From a virus, in IMG/VR virus record IMGVR_UViG_3300034375_006125, positions 1 to 21,518 of that record: DNA of 21,518 nucleotides, one strand, 5' to 3'. The notes under the pieces are model-generated. The model saw only the letters and a program-made list of their open reading frames with translations. It did not search any database and was not told where the DNA came from. Positions 1 through 7,729 of this stretch are shown here, piece after piece; positions within the stretch are counted from its first letter, which is position 1, and the number at the start of each line of letters is the position of its first letter. A program made the translations under genes and the position numbers.

Positions 1-908
1 GTGTTCATTGACCAAACACCTGGTGCAGATTTTGGTGTACCTGGTTCTTTTACAATTACTACACCTGATCCACCTTGCCCTCCTGGTTTAGGAGCCCCAC
101 CTCCACCGCCACCGCCACCACCGCCAGTGTTTGTTGTTCCTGCAGTTGCATCTTGATGAGGAGGAGCACATCTTGCTCCATTGCCTCCTCCACCTGTTCC
201 ACCTGTTCCAACAACATTATAACCCGATCCACCGCCACCACCTGCATAAATTGAACCGTCAAATGGAATACCTGCTCCACCTGGTCCACCTGCTGGTTGT
301 GAAGGATCCGAAGCATTACCACCTACAGCTGAACCACCACCGCCACCACCACCGCCGGAATCTCCTGGACTACCTGCTGGAAATAAACTTCTTCCACCTG
401 GAAAACCTTGACCACATACACCTGTTCCAAATCTTTGAGATTGTGCACAACTATCAGCTTGACCAGCACCACCACCTGATCCGCCGGGTTGTCCACCATA
501 TTGAGCTCCTGAAGGTGTATTTCTAGAACCACCTCCACCGCCACCTGTTGCTGTAACAGTAGCACAACCAATTACAAAAGAAGAAACACCACCATCTCCA
601 CCTGTAACTGATCTACAACCTGATCCTGCTCCACCAGCTCCAATAACAACAGCACCTAATGCTGCGCCACCTGTAACTGGAACACCTGTTGCTGTTTTAT
701 ATCCACCACCTCCGCCACCACCGCCAGAGTATCCACCATAATCATCTCCACCACCACCTGCACCTGCTGCTACTACTATGTAATCTACAGTTGTTGTTGT
801 TGGTTGAGTTGTAACTGCTGAGGGTGTACTGGCTGTAACTGTTGTTTTTACTTCAGCGATCGCTGCGTTAACTGTGTTGACTGGTCCGATAATTCCGCCA
901 TTTGCCAT
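1..908 (-). CDS. Glycine-rich phage fibre/adhesin, C-terminus cut by window edge
   Basis: The frame is open from the ATG at 908 to the window edge (302 complete codons, no stop), so the true C-terminus lies outside. Residues 1-40 are Ala/Thr-rich. From about residue 42 (VDYIVVAAGAGGGG) the protein becomes strongly glycine-rich, with runs of 8, 8 and 10 consecutive glycines separated by short variable segments, several containing Cys (five in all). Near the visible end are GGSGVVIVKEPG and APGVWSM, a combination typical of glycine-rich domains in phage tail fibres and adhesins. A strong ribosome site, GGGAGG, lies just upstream. By position it is the last structural gene seen in the leftward block. 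A receptor-binding or fibre-tip role is inferred from composition and family resemblance; the exact receptor cannot be told. Gly runs use mixed GGT/GGC/GGA codons, so they are not a simple DNA microsatellite. Confidence 0.75.
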   Translation of the reverse strand, partial: MANGGIIGPVNTVNAAIAEVKTTVTASTPSAVTTQPTTTTVDYIVVAAGAGGGGDDYGGYSGGGGGGGGYKTATGVPVTGGAALGAVVIGAGGAGSGCRSVTGGDGGVSSFVIGCATVTATGGGGGGSRNTPSGAQYGGQPGGSGGGAGQADSCAQSQRFGTGVCGQGFPGGRSLFPAGSPGDSGGGGGGGGSAVGGNASDPSQPAGGPGGAGIPFDGSIYAGGGGGSGYNVVGTGGTGGGGNGARCAPPHQDATAGTTNTGGGGGGGGGGAPKPGGQGGSGVVIVKEPGTPKSAPGVWSMN

Positions 909-922
909 AGCTAATTACCTCC

Positions 923-1312
923 CTATGCTATTACGTCGTATGATACAAAAATTTCTAGATCACCTGACGCACTAGCTCCTCCTTGAAGAGCATCACTTTC
1001 TTGCATATAGATTGGCGTATCTAATAATACTAAAGATGCATCCGCTGGGACTGAAATTGTTTTTGCTAAATAAATTGTTCCGACATTTCCTGCGGCACCT
1101 GTTGCTGCAGAAGTAAAAGCAGCTTTGACAACTTTAACAGAAACGTCTGCTGCTGAAGTTCCATCAACATTAGCTACTGTAATTCTATTTATTTTAACAA
1201 CTTTACCAGAACTGATTGCTGCAATAATAACATTTGAATCACCTGTTCCTAATGCAAGTCCTTGCGACTCACCGTTAATTGTTGCGACGTTTACTATATT
1301 TGGATTTGCCAT
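923..1312 (-). CDS. Small virion structural protein (marine-phage family, 129 aa)
   Basis: Complete ORF with ATG at 1312 and TAG stop. It begins MANPNIVNVATINGE and has a central SGKVVKINRITVANVDG segment followed by VPADASLVLLDTPIYM and ends LEIFVSYDVIA. From memory, small all-beta proteins with this layout recur beside fibre genes in marine phages, where they are usually called structural or hypothetical. No membrane segment, signal peptide or catalytic motif is visible; composition is beta-strand rich with Ala/Thr/Val. It sits 14 bases upstream of the glycine-rich fibre gene, whose ribosome site overlaps this gene's stop region, and 21 bases after the preceding fibre-like gene. A head- or fibre-decoration role is an inference; molecular function is unknown. 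Confidence 0.7.
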   Translation of the reverse strand: MANPNIVNVATINGESQGLALGTGDSNVIIAAISSGKVVKINRITVANVDGTSAADVSVKVVKAAFTSAATGAAGNVGTIYLAKTISVPADASLVLLDTPIYMQESDALQGGASASGDLEIFVSYDVIA

Positions 1313-1333
1313 AATTTAATTCCTTTTAGTTAT

Positions 1334-1951
1334 TTAACCGAAAATCATTGCCATTGCAATAGCTTTTCCTGTTGTTACTCCTGTATCTGCTTGAAATGTT
1401 GGGGCTGTTCCAGAACCTGTTGATTTTAATACAAATCCACTTGTTCCCTCAGAAACCGCACCAAAAGCGCCTGATGCATTTACTTGAACTTGACCTGTTG
1501 TTCCTGCTGGAGAAGTTGCAAGAGCAATTTCTGTAATATTTGGATTAGTACCATCATCAGCTTTAGCATTTACAATTTTAAAGCCTTTATTCGTAGCTGC
1601 CCAAGTTACACTTGTTCCACTTCCTGTTGCATATTTAAACTCAACTGTGTGAGCACCTGTTGTTCCATTTTCTATAAAATAAAAATTTTCAACATCTATT
1701 GGAATTGTTACAGTTATATTTCCTGTAATTGTTCCTGTTAATTTAATACTTCTTGTAGCTAACGTAGCTCCTGTACCACCATCTGTAACAGTTAGAGTAG
1801 TAGCACCTGTTCCATTAACTGCTTGTGATTTAAAACCACCAGATATTTGTTCTAAAATATTTAAATTAGTATTAGTTTTTGTTCCCCAAGTACCAGCATT
1901 TTCGCCGGTTACCATTAGTTCAACGCCAAGTCCTGTATATGTTGATGCCAT
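1334..1951 (-). CDS. Tail-fibre-like virion protein (205 aa)
   Basis: ATG at 1951 is preceded by TAGGAG. The N-terminus, with LGVELMVTGENAGTWGTKTN followed by ILEQISGGF, matches a widespread marine and cyanophage virion family that often begins MAST...ELMxTGExxGTWGTxTNxN. The middle (residues about 45-125) is beta-rich with TLTVTDGGTGAT and NFYFIENGTTGAHTV. The C-terminal part carries SEGTSGFVLKSTGSGTAPTF, a module common in phage fibre shafts, and ends GKAIAMAMIFG, a tail also common in such proteins. It lies in the left-end structural cluster between the cupredoxin-like repeat protein and the 129-aa structural protein. A fibre or appendage role is likely by family and context; the receptor or partner is unknown. 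Confidence 0.72.
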   Translation of the reverse strand: MASTYTGLGVELMVTGENAGTWGTKTNTNLNILEQISGGFKSQAVNGTGATTLTVTDGGTGATLATRSIKLTGTITGNITVTIPIDVENFYFIENGTTGAHTVEFKYATGSGTSVTWAATNKGFKIVNAKADDGTNPNITEIALATSPAGTTGQVQVNASGAFGAVSEGTSGFVLKSTGSGTAPTFQADTGVTTGKAIAMAMIFG

Positions 1952-1964
1952 AAATTTTGTTCTC

Positions 1965-3188
1965 CTATGCCGCTTTAGTTGTATCTACATCTGTATATGA
2001 GGTATTTGATCCTAAGTCAACATTTCCATAGTGTAGAATTCCAAATTGTGTACCTATATTAGCAGTTATCTCAAATCCAGTCAATCCAAGAACTATGTCT
2101 GGTGTAGTTACATCAGAAGCATTTAATGTTCCTGTAGCTAGTAAACTATCTGTAATAGTAACACCCGTGTTGTTACTAGGTGTTATAGCTCCTACTGAAC
2201 CAGTGGCCAATAAGCTTGTTGTTATAGGGACAATTATAGTAGTAGCATCAATAAGATTTCCTACTCTACCTGTTATCTCTAAACTATCTAATAAAACATT
2301 AATATTATCTTTTGGTGCAAGTGTGCCTAAACTTGCAGTCATAGAAAATGCTGTTAATCCTATTTGAATATCAGCACCATCTAAAATAGTTGGTGTACCT
2401 AAAGAACCTGTTGTTAATAAACTTTCAGATAATACTAAATTGTTATCAAAGAAAGGATCTAAAGCTGCTAAACTTCCTGTTATTTCAAATCCAGATAAGA
2501 CTATTTCTTGTTTAGTTTCTGCTGTTAAAGTTCCAAGTGACATTGTCATTGGAAAAGCTGGAAGTGTTTCTTTTCCTGCATCTACACTACCCCAACCGTT
2601 TTCTCCCCAATCTAAAGTACCCCAACCAGGAAAAACTGTAAATTCTAAATCAGTATCAAGTGTACCCGTTATTTGTAAACCTGTTAATGTAACTGTTTCA
2701 TCTCCTTGAGCAGCCCAATTACCTTGACCCCAATTCATTGCACCCCATGAAGTTTGAGTAAGGTCTATAATTCCACCCATACCAATACCATGCACCCAGC
2801 ATGCAAAATAAAAATCAATGGTGTCAGGAGCAGTTTGTGTAATTTCTATCCATCTTGTACTAGCTGCATTAAACGAAGTCGTGTTCATGTAAGTAGCTTC
2901 ACTAACTGCACCATCTAAATAATAATCTACATTATTTGTAATAATGCCGGCTCTCATTGTAGAGGTACTTAAACTATCTGAATTTGTAAAAAGTGCAGGA
3001 TGATTATCGTTAGTTGCATTAGATTGATCTAATCTAATAGTAGCACCTGCTACCCACGGTAATTTATAATTAGTTGAACTTGGGTCAGTAGTGGGTTGTG
3101 CACCATTAATAAAATAAACATTACCAGTACCACCTGCTCTAAATGTAGTTCCTGTTCCGACTGTAACTGTGAAAGTTGTGTCAGCCAT
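1965..3188 (-). CDS. Virion protein with cupredoxin-like domain and nine 23-residue repeats
   Basis: 407 aa; ATG at 3188 follows GGGAG. Residues 1-145 look like a small all-beta cupredoxin-type domain: VYFINGAQP, then DNHPALF with His63, then FACWVHGIGMGG with Cys130, His133 and Met137. This His...Cys-x2-His-x3-Met set matches the type 1 copper ligand pattern of plastocyanin-like proteins, although I cannot show that metal is bound. Residues 148-201 contain three Trp/Gly motifs (SWGAMNWGQGNW, GWGTLDWGENGW). Residues about 166-380 are nine imperfect copies of a beta-strand pair (V-L--F-ITGSLG-L) spaced about 23 residues apart. It sits within the tail/fibre gene group. A role as an extended appendage or fibre with a cupredoxin-fold head is inferred. 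Confidence 0.7.
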   Translation of the reverse strand: MADTTFTVTVGTGTTFRAGGTGNVYFINGAQPTTDPSSTNYKLPWVAGATIRLDQSNATNDNHPALFTNSDSLSTSTMRAGIITNNVDYYLDGAVSEATYMNTTSFNAASTRWIEITQTAPDTIDFYFACWVHGIGMGGIIDLTQTSWGAMNWGQGNWAAQGDETVTLTGLQITGTLDTDLEFTVFPGWGTLDWGENGWGSVDAGKETLPAFPMTMSLGTLTAETKQEIVLSGFEITGSLAALDPFFDNNLVLSESLLTTGSLGTPTILDGADIQIGLTAFSMTASLGTLAPKDNINVLLDSLEITGRVGNLIDATTIIVPITTSLLATGSVGAITPSNNTGVTITDSLLATGTLNASDVTTPDIVLGLTGFEITANIGTQFGILHYGNVDLGSNTSYTDVDTTKAA

Positions 3189-3201
3189 AGGGTTTAACTC
3201 C

Positions 3202-3705
3202 CTATGATGTTAATCTGATGATTGCAGATGTTGCGTTGTTAGTTGGAAACTCAATAGAAAAAGTTCCGTTAGAAACTGTTTTGTTTCCACCAAAAGATAC
3301 TACAGCTACTGCTTTATTAGAAACGGATGAATTATAAATCACACATCCTGCTGTTGTAAAAGTTGCTGAAGTCCAGGCATTACTGTTTGCTACTGATAAA
3401 TCTGCAAAAGAAGTAAATGATGTTACTGTCGTAGTACCAACACCTGATAAAGTTAAAGTTCTGCCACCTGCTGTGTAAGCAGTGTTTGAAGCTCCACCAT
3501 CAGTTTGACTTTGACTAACTTCATTTGTTGAAGTTGGAACAGCGTTAGCTGAAGTAGGTGCTGCATAAGCAGTTGTAGTTGTACCTAAAGATGCTGAAGT
3601 TGTAAACAAAGCTAATTTAAAAGTGTTTCCACCTGCTGCGAAATCATGTTCGCCGCCAAGTAATTCTGCTTTAAAACTGTTTGGAAGTGCTGATGTTATT
3701 GCCAT
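3202..3705 (-). CDS. Conserved virion structural protein (167 aa)
   Basis: ATG at 3705 follows TAGGAGA. The start, MAITSALPNSFKAELLGGEH followed by a GNTFKLALFTTSASLG segment, is characteristic of a very common phage and prophage family of about 110-170 aa. Later come AYTAGGRTLTLSGV, CVIYNSSVSNKAVAVVSFGG and a C-terminal FSIEFPTNNATSAIIRLTS, the usual closing beta strands. This copy is at the long end because of a Thr/Ala/Ser-rich insertion at about residues 40-75. No catalytic residues or membrane segments are visible. It lies between the adaptor-like gene and the cupredoxin-repeat protein. Function in the virion is not established for the family as far as I know; a structural role rests on context. 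Confidence 0.75.
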   Translation of the reverse strand: MAITSALPNSFKAELLGGEHDFAAGGNTFKLALFTTSASLGTTTTAYAAPTSANAVPTSTNEVSQSQTDGGASNTAYTAGGRTLTLSGVGTTTVTSFTSFADLSVANSNAWTSATFTTAGCVIYNSSVSNKAVAVVSFGGNKTVSNGTFSIEFPTNNATSAIIRLTS

Positions 3706-3728
3706 AATTTTTTATCTCCTAATTCCTT

Positions 3729-4475
3729 TTACTTTGAAGGGGAAGGCGAGTCAATATATAATCTGATAGTTCCATCATCATAATCATCTCTTCTTCTTCT
3801 TCCAACTTGCTCAATTGCAAACTGTTGTAACTCTTGTTTATATCTGTTTTCGTAATATGTCAACATATCCATTGGACCTTTTAAAAATCCAAATGCCTCT
3901 ACTAAACAAGCATATAATAGTCCATTAGGGAAATTAACGCTTAAATAGTTAGATGTAACGGTAGAAGACAAACCAGGTGGTCTTCTTACAAAATTAACTT
4001 GAAAAGTATATGTTTTATCTGGACATGGTGCAAACATAATAGTTCCTGAACTACTATCAGTATTACCTGTCATCGTAGTATCTCCTCCAAACATAGCATA
4101 ATATTTAGGTAAACCTCTTCCAGTAGTTGCACTATTTCCTTGGTCTGCAAACTTATTAAATTCATTTAAAAATGTAACATCTCTTTTTTCTAAATATACT
4201 TGAGTATCTGGTGTAGTATCATCCTCAGTAATTTGAATTGATCTAACAGCTAAACAACCAGCTGGAGCATTAATGTATTGTTGTCCAATAACTAATGAAC
4301 CTACCATAGAAGCTCTATCTGAATCTGTGTTTAAATCTCTCATTACTCTTAAACAAGCATTTCCAATAAATTGATCTGTAACCGTTGCAGTAAAAACAGA
4401 AGTATCAACTTCACAGTAATTTTGAATTGCTGAAGTTAAAGTTGCGTATGTGAATCCGTCGTTTACAAATGCCAT
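3729..4475 (-). CDS. Phage adaptor-like (head-tail connector) protein, 248 aa
   Basis: The N-terminus (YATLTSAIQNYCEVD, then FIGNACLRVMRDLNTD), the middle (GRGLPKYYAMFGGD, IMFAPCPDKTYTFQVNFVRR) and the C-terminal helices (LLYACLVEAFGFLKGPMDML, YYENRYKQEL) follow the layout of the adaptor family known from SU10/phiEco32-like podoviruses. In those phages a ring of adaptor subunits sits under the portal. The C-terminus is basic then acidic (GRRRRDDYDDG). The ATG overlaps the stop of the preceding 276-aa gene by one base (TAATG), so translation is probably coupled. Family recognition is from pattern memory and could be checked by profile search. The alternative is another minor head-tail joining protein. 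Confidence 0.65.
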   Translation of the reverse strand: MAFVNDGFTYATLTSAIQNYCEVDTSVFTATVTDQFIGNACLRVMRDLNTDSDRASMVGSLVIGQQYINAPAGCLAVRSIQITEDDTTPDTQVYLEKRDVTFLNEFNKFADQGNSATTGRGLPKYYAMFGGDTTMTGNTDSSSGTIMFAPCPDKTYTFQVNFVRRPPGLSSTVTSNYLSVNFPNGLLYACLVEAFGFLKGPMDMLTYYENRYKQELQQFAIEQVGRRRRDDYDDGTIRLYIDSPSPSK

Positions 4476-5305
4476 TATTGTGGTCCTATCGCTTTTAATG
4501 TTACTGGTCCTGAAGATGTATTATATCCTCCTCCACTAATTTGTCCAGTAATTGCTGTTCCAGCAGTCGTTACATTATAATTATTCAAAGGATCAGAAAG
4601 ACATCTTGCAGTAGCTCCAGCATTATGTGCTGCAGCGGTGCTTGAAAAAGTCCCTCTTACAACCCCTTCTAATTCATTTGTAGAACTAATCCCAGTATAA
4701 ACCAAAATTTCCGTACCCATTTTAATTGCATTAATAGGTGTACCTCCAGAAAAAAAATTTACACTTCCTGGTGTACGAGGACTTTCTACTCCAAATCCAG
4801 TTGCACTAGTTAAAATAATTCCAGTTGTTTGCGTTGCATCAATGGTAGTAGTAATAGTTGTAGTTGTTGAAATACGTTTACCTGGAATAATAGTAAAGCC
4901 ATTAAGATCACAAATTTGAGCTCCAGTTATACCATCTATATTAGCAATATTATTAAAAGCACCTGCAATACCAGAAGGCCCTCTAAATTTTACAAAACTT
5001 CCATACTGTCTTCCATGGTTTTCTTCAAAAATATTTATAATACCACTACCAGCTGATAATGTACTAATAGGGTTAAAACTTAAAAATCTTAAACTATCTG
5101 GTGAATCTTGTTGAGGTCTTGTAGTAGGTAAAGCTGTTGGATCTGCGGCACTTGGTTTTGGATCTAGTTGAGGTTGTTTACTTTCAAATTCTGAATAATG
5201 TACAAATAAACCATTCCACTGAGTAACCATTTCATTCCAGGGGAATGCTTGACCACTAATGTCTGATATTGCTAATGCGTATTTTCCTTGAGCATATCTT
5301 GCCAT
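4475..5305 (-). CDS. Conserved marine-phage structural protein (276 aa)
   Basis: The start, MARYAQGKYALAISDISGQ followed by FPWNEMVTQWNGLFVHYSEF and a KQPQLDPKP segment, is a signature I recall in many marine-phage structural proteins located beside connector genes. The C-terminal two thirds are beta-rich, with a Thr-run (ISTTTTITTTIDATQTTG) and a ...NAIKMGTEILVYTGIS...LEGVVRGTFSSTAAAHNAG block. That block resembles short beta modules in phage baseplate or fibre proteins, where a value is followed by VRG---T-A--H--G. ATG at 5305 lies 2 bases after the preceding stop, with no clear ribosome site of its own, which suggests re-initiation. Its stop overlaps the adaptor-like gene. It may join the tail to the head or form a collar; the exact function is unknown. 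Confidence 0.7.
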   Translation of the reverse strand: MARYAQGKYALAISDISGQAFPWNEMVTQWNGLFVHYSEFESKQPQLDPKPSAADPTALPTTRPQQDSPDSLRFLSFNPISTLSAGSGIINIFEENHGRQYGSFVKFRGPSGIAGAFNNIANIDGITGAQICDLNGFTIIPGKRISTTTTITTTIDATQTTGIILTSATGFGVESPRTPGSVNFFSGGTPINAIKMGTEILVYTGISSTNELEGVVRGTFSSTAAAHNAGATARCLSDPLNNYNVTTAGTAITGQISGGGYNTSSGPVTLKAIGPQ

Positions 5306-5307
5306 AA

Positions 5308-6063
5308 TTAAACGCTAGGATAGTAGGTTTTCGGTGTAATGTACGTACTTGTTTCCGAACCATCCGCTGCCTCCGCTCTTAGTAATTCATCTTCATATAA
5401 CAATTTTAAATTTTGTGTTCTTTCAGGTGCATATTTTAAACTTAAATAATATGCTAATCCAGCACACATACATGGCATATAGTAATAAGGAATATCAACA
5501 CCATTAGTGTAGTTTCCAACATCTTCTATTCTACTCATGTAATAAAATTGAATTTGATCTCCTGCCTGACTTGCACTGGGAGTTGTATATAAAGTTATGG
5601 ATACTCTATCTATAAATCGTTGAACCCAATATTGAGAAGGTTGTCCTTGAGCTAATTTATTAGACAACGAAGAATAAGTAGATCTAGATATTTTAGTTAA
5701 AGGTGAATCAGATTGACTTGTTGTACCGGCATTATTTCTATAAGACGCTTCAAACACATCATCAATACCATAAATTGCTGCTCCTGCAGCATCTAACAAA
5801 GTAGAAGTACCATCAGTGTCTGAACGATAACCAATGTATTCGTTTGTACCTGCAACTAATGTAGCGTATCCATCAGCAATTTGCCAAAGATGTATTCCTC
5901 TATTAGCCCATTCTTGAAAAAGTAAATTTAAAGATCTTCTAGCAGTTTTTAACTGGTAACCAGCAACTCCTCTTAGTCCACATCTTTCATAACCTTCTTC
6001 GATAATTTCGTCGATAGAAAAGTTTTTTCCAAAAACTGTAGTTCCTGAAGTTGTATTTGCCAT
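5308..6063 (-). CDS. Head-tail connector/tail accessory-like protein (251 aa)
   Basis: Begins with SIDEIIEEGYERCGLRG then LKTARRSLNLLFQEWANRGI and HLWQIADGYATLVAGTNEY, followed by TKISRSTYSSLSNKLAQGQP and YWVQRFIDRVSITLYTTPS. It ends with DIPYYYMPCMCAGLAYYLSL and KYAPERTQNLKLLYEDELLR. This alpha-then-beta-then-alpha order is that of the connector/tail-accessory family found next to adaptor genes in podoviruses, with functional analogy to P22 gp4. ATG at 6063 follows TTAGGAT. The gene is complete, of usual length for the family, and abuts the 276-aa gene. A position at the portal-tail junction is inferred from family and neighbours; the assignment as gp4-type rather than another connector is uncertain. 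Confidence 0.65.
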   Translation of the reverse strand: MANTTSGTTVFGKNFSIDEIIEEGYERCGLRGVAGYQLKTARRSLNLLFQEWANRGIHLWQIADGYATLVAGTNEYIGYRSDTDGTSTLLDAAGAAIYGIDDVFEASYRNNAGTTSQSDSPLTKISRSTYSSLSNKLAQGQPSQYWVQRFIDRVSITLYTTPSASQAGDQIQFYYMSRIEDVGNYTNGVDIPYYYMPCMCAGLAYYLSLKYAPERTQNLKLLYEDELLRAEAADGSETSTYITPKTYYPSV

Positions 6064-6069
6064 GTAATC

Positions 6070-6678
6070 CTAACCGTCAAAGAAGAATGTTGCTGAACCT
6101 AAACCTGTTACGTCTGTGTATGCTCCATTTGAAAACAAGATACCATTATCTGGAATATACGGATCTGTTTGATTAGTTACTCCACCAGGAATTCCAAGCT
6201 GTAATCCAATTACTCCTGTAATAGATGAATCTCTAACAATTAAACTAACTGCATTTGTTGAAGAATGCACATGCATTCCTCTTAATCTTGTTCTACCAGA
6301 AAAAATTGGTCCTGACGCAGAAGCATTAGTTCCTATAGATAAACTTGTAGCAGTTGTTGGTTTTGAAATTTGTGTGACTGAAGTAAATACTTGTGTTGTG
6401 TCATTGTTTGCACTTCCACCGGGTCCTGTGTGTGTAGCTGTAACAGGTAAACCATTTTCATCGGTACCTGTAATTGTAAAAACAATTGCGTTAGTTGTAG
6501 CACTACCTGATGTAAATTTTAATGTAGTTGCAACATTACTCCAATTATCAAACCCTGCTGCCGTAGCTGCTAAAACAATATCTGTAGTCCCCGTAGTTGT
6601 TTGGTTGGCGGCTACATTCGTTGTACTAGCACCTAAAGGTGCCATGAATTTTGCTTTTACTGCTGTTACATTACTCAT
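6070..6678 (-). CDS. Putative virion structural protein (202 aa), beta-rich
   Basis: ATG at 6678 follows TTAGGAGA. The protein starts MSNVTAVKAKFMAPLGASTT and is rich in Ala, Thr, Ser and Gly. A central VFTITGTDENGLPVTATHTG and a later TRLRGMHVHSSTNAVSLIVR suggest repeated beta strands; the C-terminus is GLGSATFFFDG. No catalytic motif, signal peptide or membrane helix is visible. It lies six bases upstream of the connector-like gene and just downstream of a stable UUCG hairpin. Composition and position are like those of small head or head-tail structural proteins in marine phages, but I do not recognise a named family. Confidence is high that it is a gene, low for any specific role. Confidence 0.7.
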   Translation of the reverse strand: MSNVTAVKAKFMAPLGASTTNVAANQTTTGTTDIVLAATAAGFDNWSNVATTLKFTSGSATTNAIVFTITGTDENGLPVTATHTGPGGSANNDTTQVFTSVTQISKPTTATSLSIGTNASASGPIFSGRTRLRGMHVHSSTNAVSLIVRDSSITGVIGLQLGIPGGVTNQTDPYIPDNGILFSNGAYTDVTGLGSATFFFDG

Positions 6679-6700
6679 AATTTTTTTCTCCTAATTTATT

Positions 6701-6724
6701 ACTAGAGCCCCGAAGGGCTCTAGT
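6701..6724 (-). terminator. Perfect 10-bp stem with UUCG tetraloop (terminator or processing hairpin)
   Basis: On the minus-strand transcript the sequence is ACTAGAGCCC, then TTCG, then GGGCTCTAGT: a perfect 10-bp stem closed by a C-UUCG-G tetraloop, one of the most stable RNA loops known. It lies between the stop at 6734 and the start at 6678. The bases that follow (AATAAATTAG) are not a U-run, so it is not a classic intrinsic terminator. It may instead pause polymerase, protect the 3' end of the upstream message, or mark a processing point. Confidence 0.6.
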
Positions 6725-6733
6725 TAAATTTTA

Positions 6734-7651
6734 TTAGTTAGTTGGCGCGTAAGTAATGCCTCTGTCTTGTGATGCCATAAAGTAATCACTAGTTAGAGTA
6801 TTAGTTACTGCTGCTGTTAAAATCATATCCCAAGTCAATCCCATTCTTGCAGCTGCAGTTGCAGTTGGTGGAAAGGTATCATAAGCTACTGCTGCTTGTG
6901 ATTGAGTTCCTGCTACAAATTGAGAACTAGATACACCATTTGCTGTTCTAGAAGAACAAGAAGCGTAAAGTCTTCTGTTAATGTAATAATTAACTGAACT
7001 TGATTTTACTTGTCCGTTAGCTGCTGTTGCTGGTGAGTTTACTAATTCAAAACCTAAAGTAACAAAAGTGTTTGCCGCCATTGTTCCTAATGTAACTAAG
7101 TTTGGATCAGTAGGAGTAAGTTGTAATTCAGCACCATTTGGTCCTTTAATACAAGCTGTTAATTGAGCAGCTCCTGCTAAACTTTTAAAACCAACAAGGT
7201 TTGTAACTGCTGCACCAAAAGTACTACCTGCTGCCGCACCTTCTTCAGCTAATCCCCAAAAAGTATTGGGAGCGCCTGCGTGAACGCCAGTTGTTATAGT
7301 TCCTGTTAATTTTGTTCTACATTCAAAGTATAATCTATTGCCTCTTGATGCTGGAGTAGCGAAGTTCATGTTACCTTGAATTAAAGTTCCATCATTTATT
7401 GCACCTACTGGTACAGTAGAAACTTCTCCATTTAAACTACCATCATTACCTAATGTAGCTAATGTAGTTGGACTGTTAACTGCTGCTATTACAGACCAAA
7501 AGTTTCCTGCTGCAGCTCCTGCATTGAAGACATGATCTAAAAAATCGTCCATGTAATAAACTTGATCCGGCCAATTTCCAATATTTAAATTTTGAAGTGC
7601 CGGTGTTGCGCTTGAGAATTTTACTGCGCCTTTAAAGTGTGTTCCTGCCAT
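6734..7651 (-). CDS. Virion protein, possibly lectin-like jelly-roll (305 aa)
   Basis: I choose ATG at 7651 (MAGTHFKGAVKFSS) because it follows AAAGGAA at good spacing. An in-frame ATG at 7732 would add 27 residues but has no ribosome site. After the N-terminal strand, MDDFLDHVFNAG leads into a beta-rich body: NRLYFECRTKLTG, NTFWGLAEEG, NLVGFKSLAG, FVTLGFELVN, SVNYYINRRLYAS and MGLTWDMILTA. This order of strands with a Trp/Phe-rich core resembles concanavalin-like folds used in phage decoration or fibre proteins; the fold is an inference. It is the first gene behind a plausible internal promoter and a structured leader, and it is followed by the UUCG hairpin, so it may be transcribed at its own level. 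Specific function is unknown. Confidence 0.65.
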   Translation of the reverse strand: MAGTHFKGAVKFSSATPALQNLNIGNWPDQVYYMDDFLDHVFNAGAAAGNFWSVIAAVNSPTTLATLGNDGSLNGEVSTVPVGAINDGTLIQGNMNFATPASRGNRLYFECRTKLTGTITTGVHAGAPNTFWGLAEEGAAAGSTFGAAVTNLVGFKSLAGAAQLTACIKGPNGAELQLTPTDPNLVTLGTMAANTFVTLGFELVNSPATAANGQVKSSSVNYYINRRLYASCSSRTANGVSSSQFVAGTQSQAAVAYDTFPPTATAAARMGLTWDMILTAAVTNTLTSDYFMASQDRGITYAPTN

Positions 7652-7683
7652 TTTATTTTTCCTTTGTTTCCCAGTGTTAAATT

Positions 7684-7729
7684 GGTATTGCAGTCTCTGG
7701 GTGCGTACTACTACACAAGCCTGAATACC
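7684..7729 (-). promoter_or_regulatory. Structured 5' leader upstream of the 305-aa virion gene
   Basis: On the minus-strand transcript GGTATTCAG (from 7729) can pair with CTGCAATACC (to 7684) as a nine-pair stem with one bulged C. It encloses about 27 nt that include a possible small inner pairing (GTGT with ACGC). Just upstream, 7731-7748 is a perfect AT-only palindrome (seven-base arms, four-base loop). The ribosome site AAAGGAA is downstream and free. This may be a translation-control or stability element; no known riboswitch class is recognised. Confidence 0.35.

Noticed and set aside
61-360. Tandem DNA repeat or CRISPR-like array from CCACC-rich sequence
   Set aside because: It is the reverse complement of mixed glycine codons in one open frame; there are no equal repeats and spacers.
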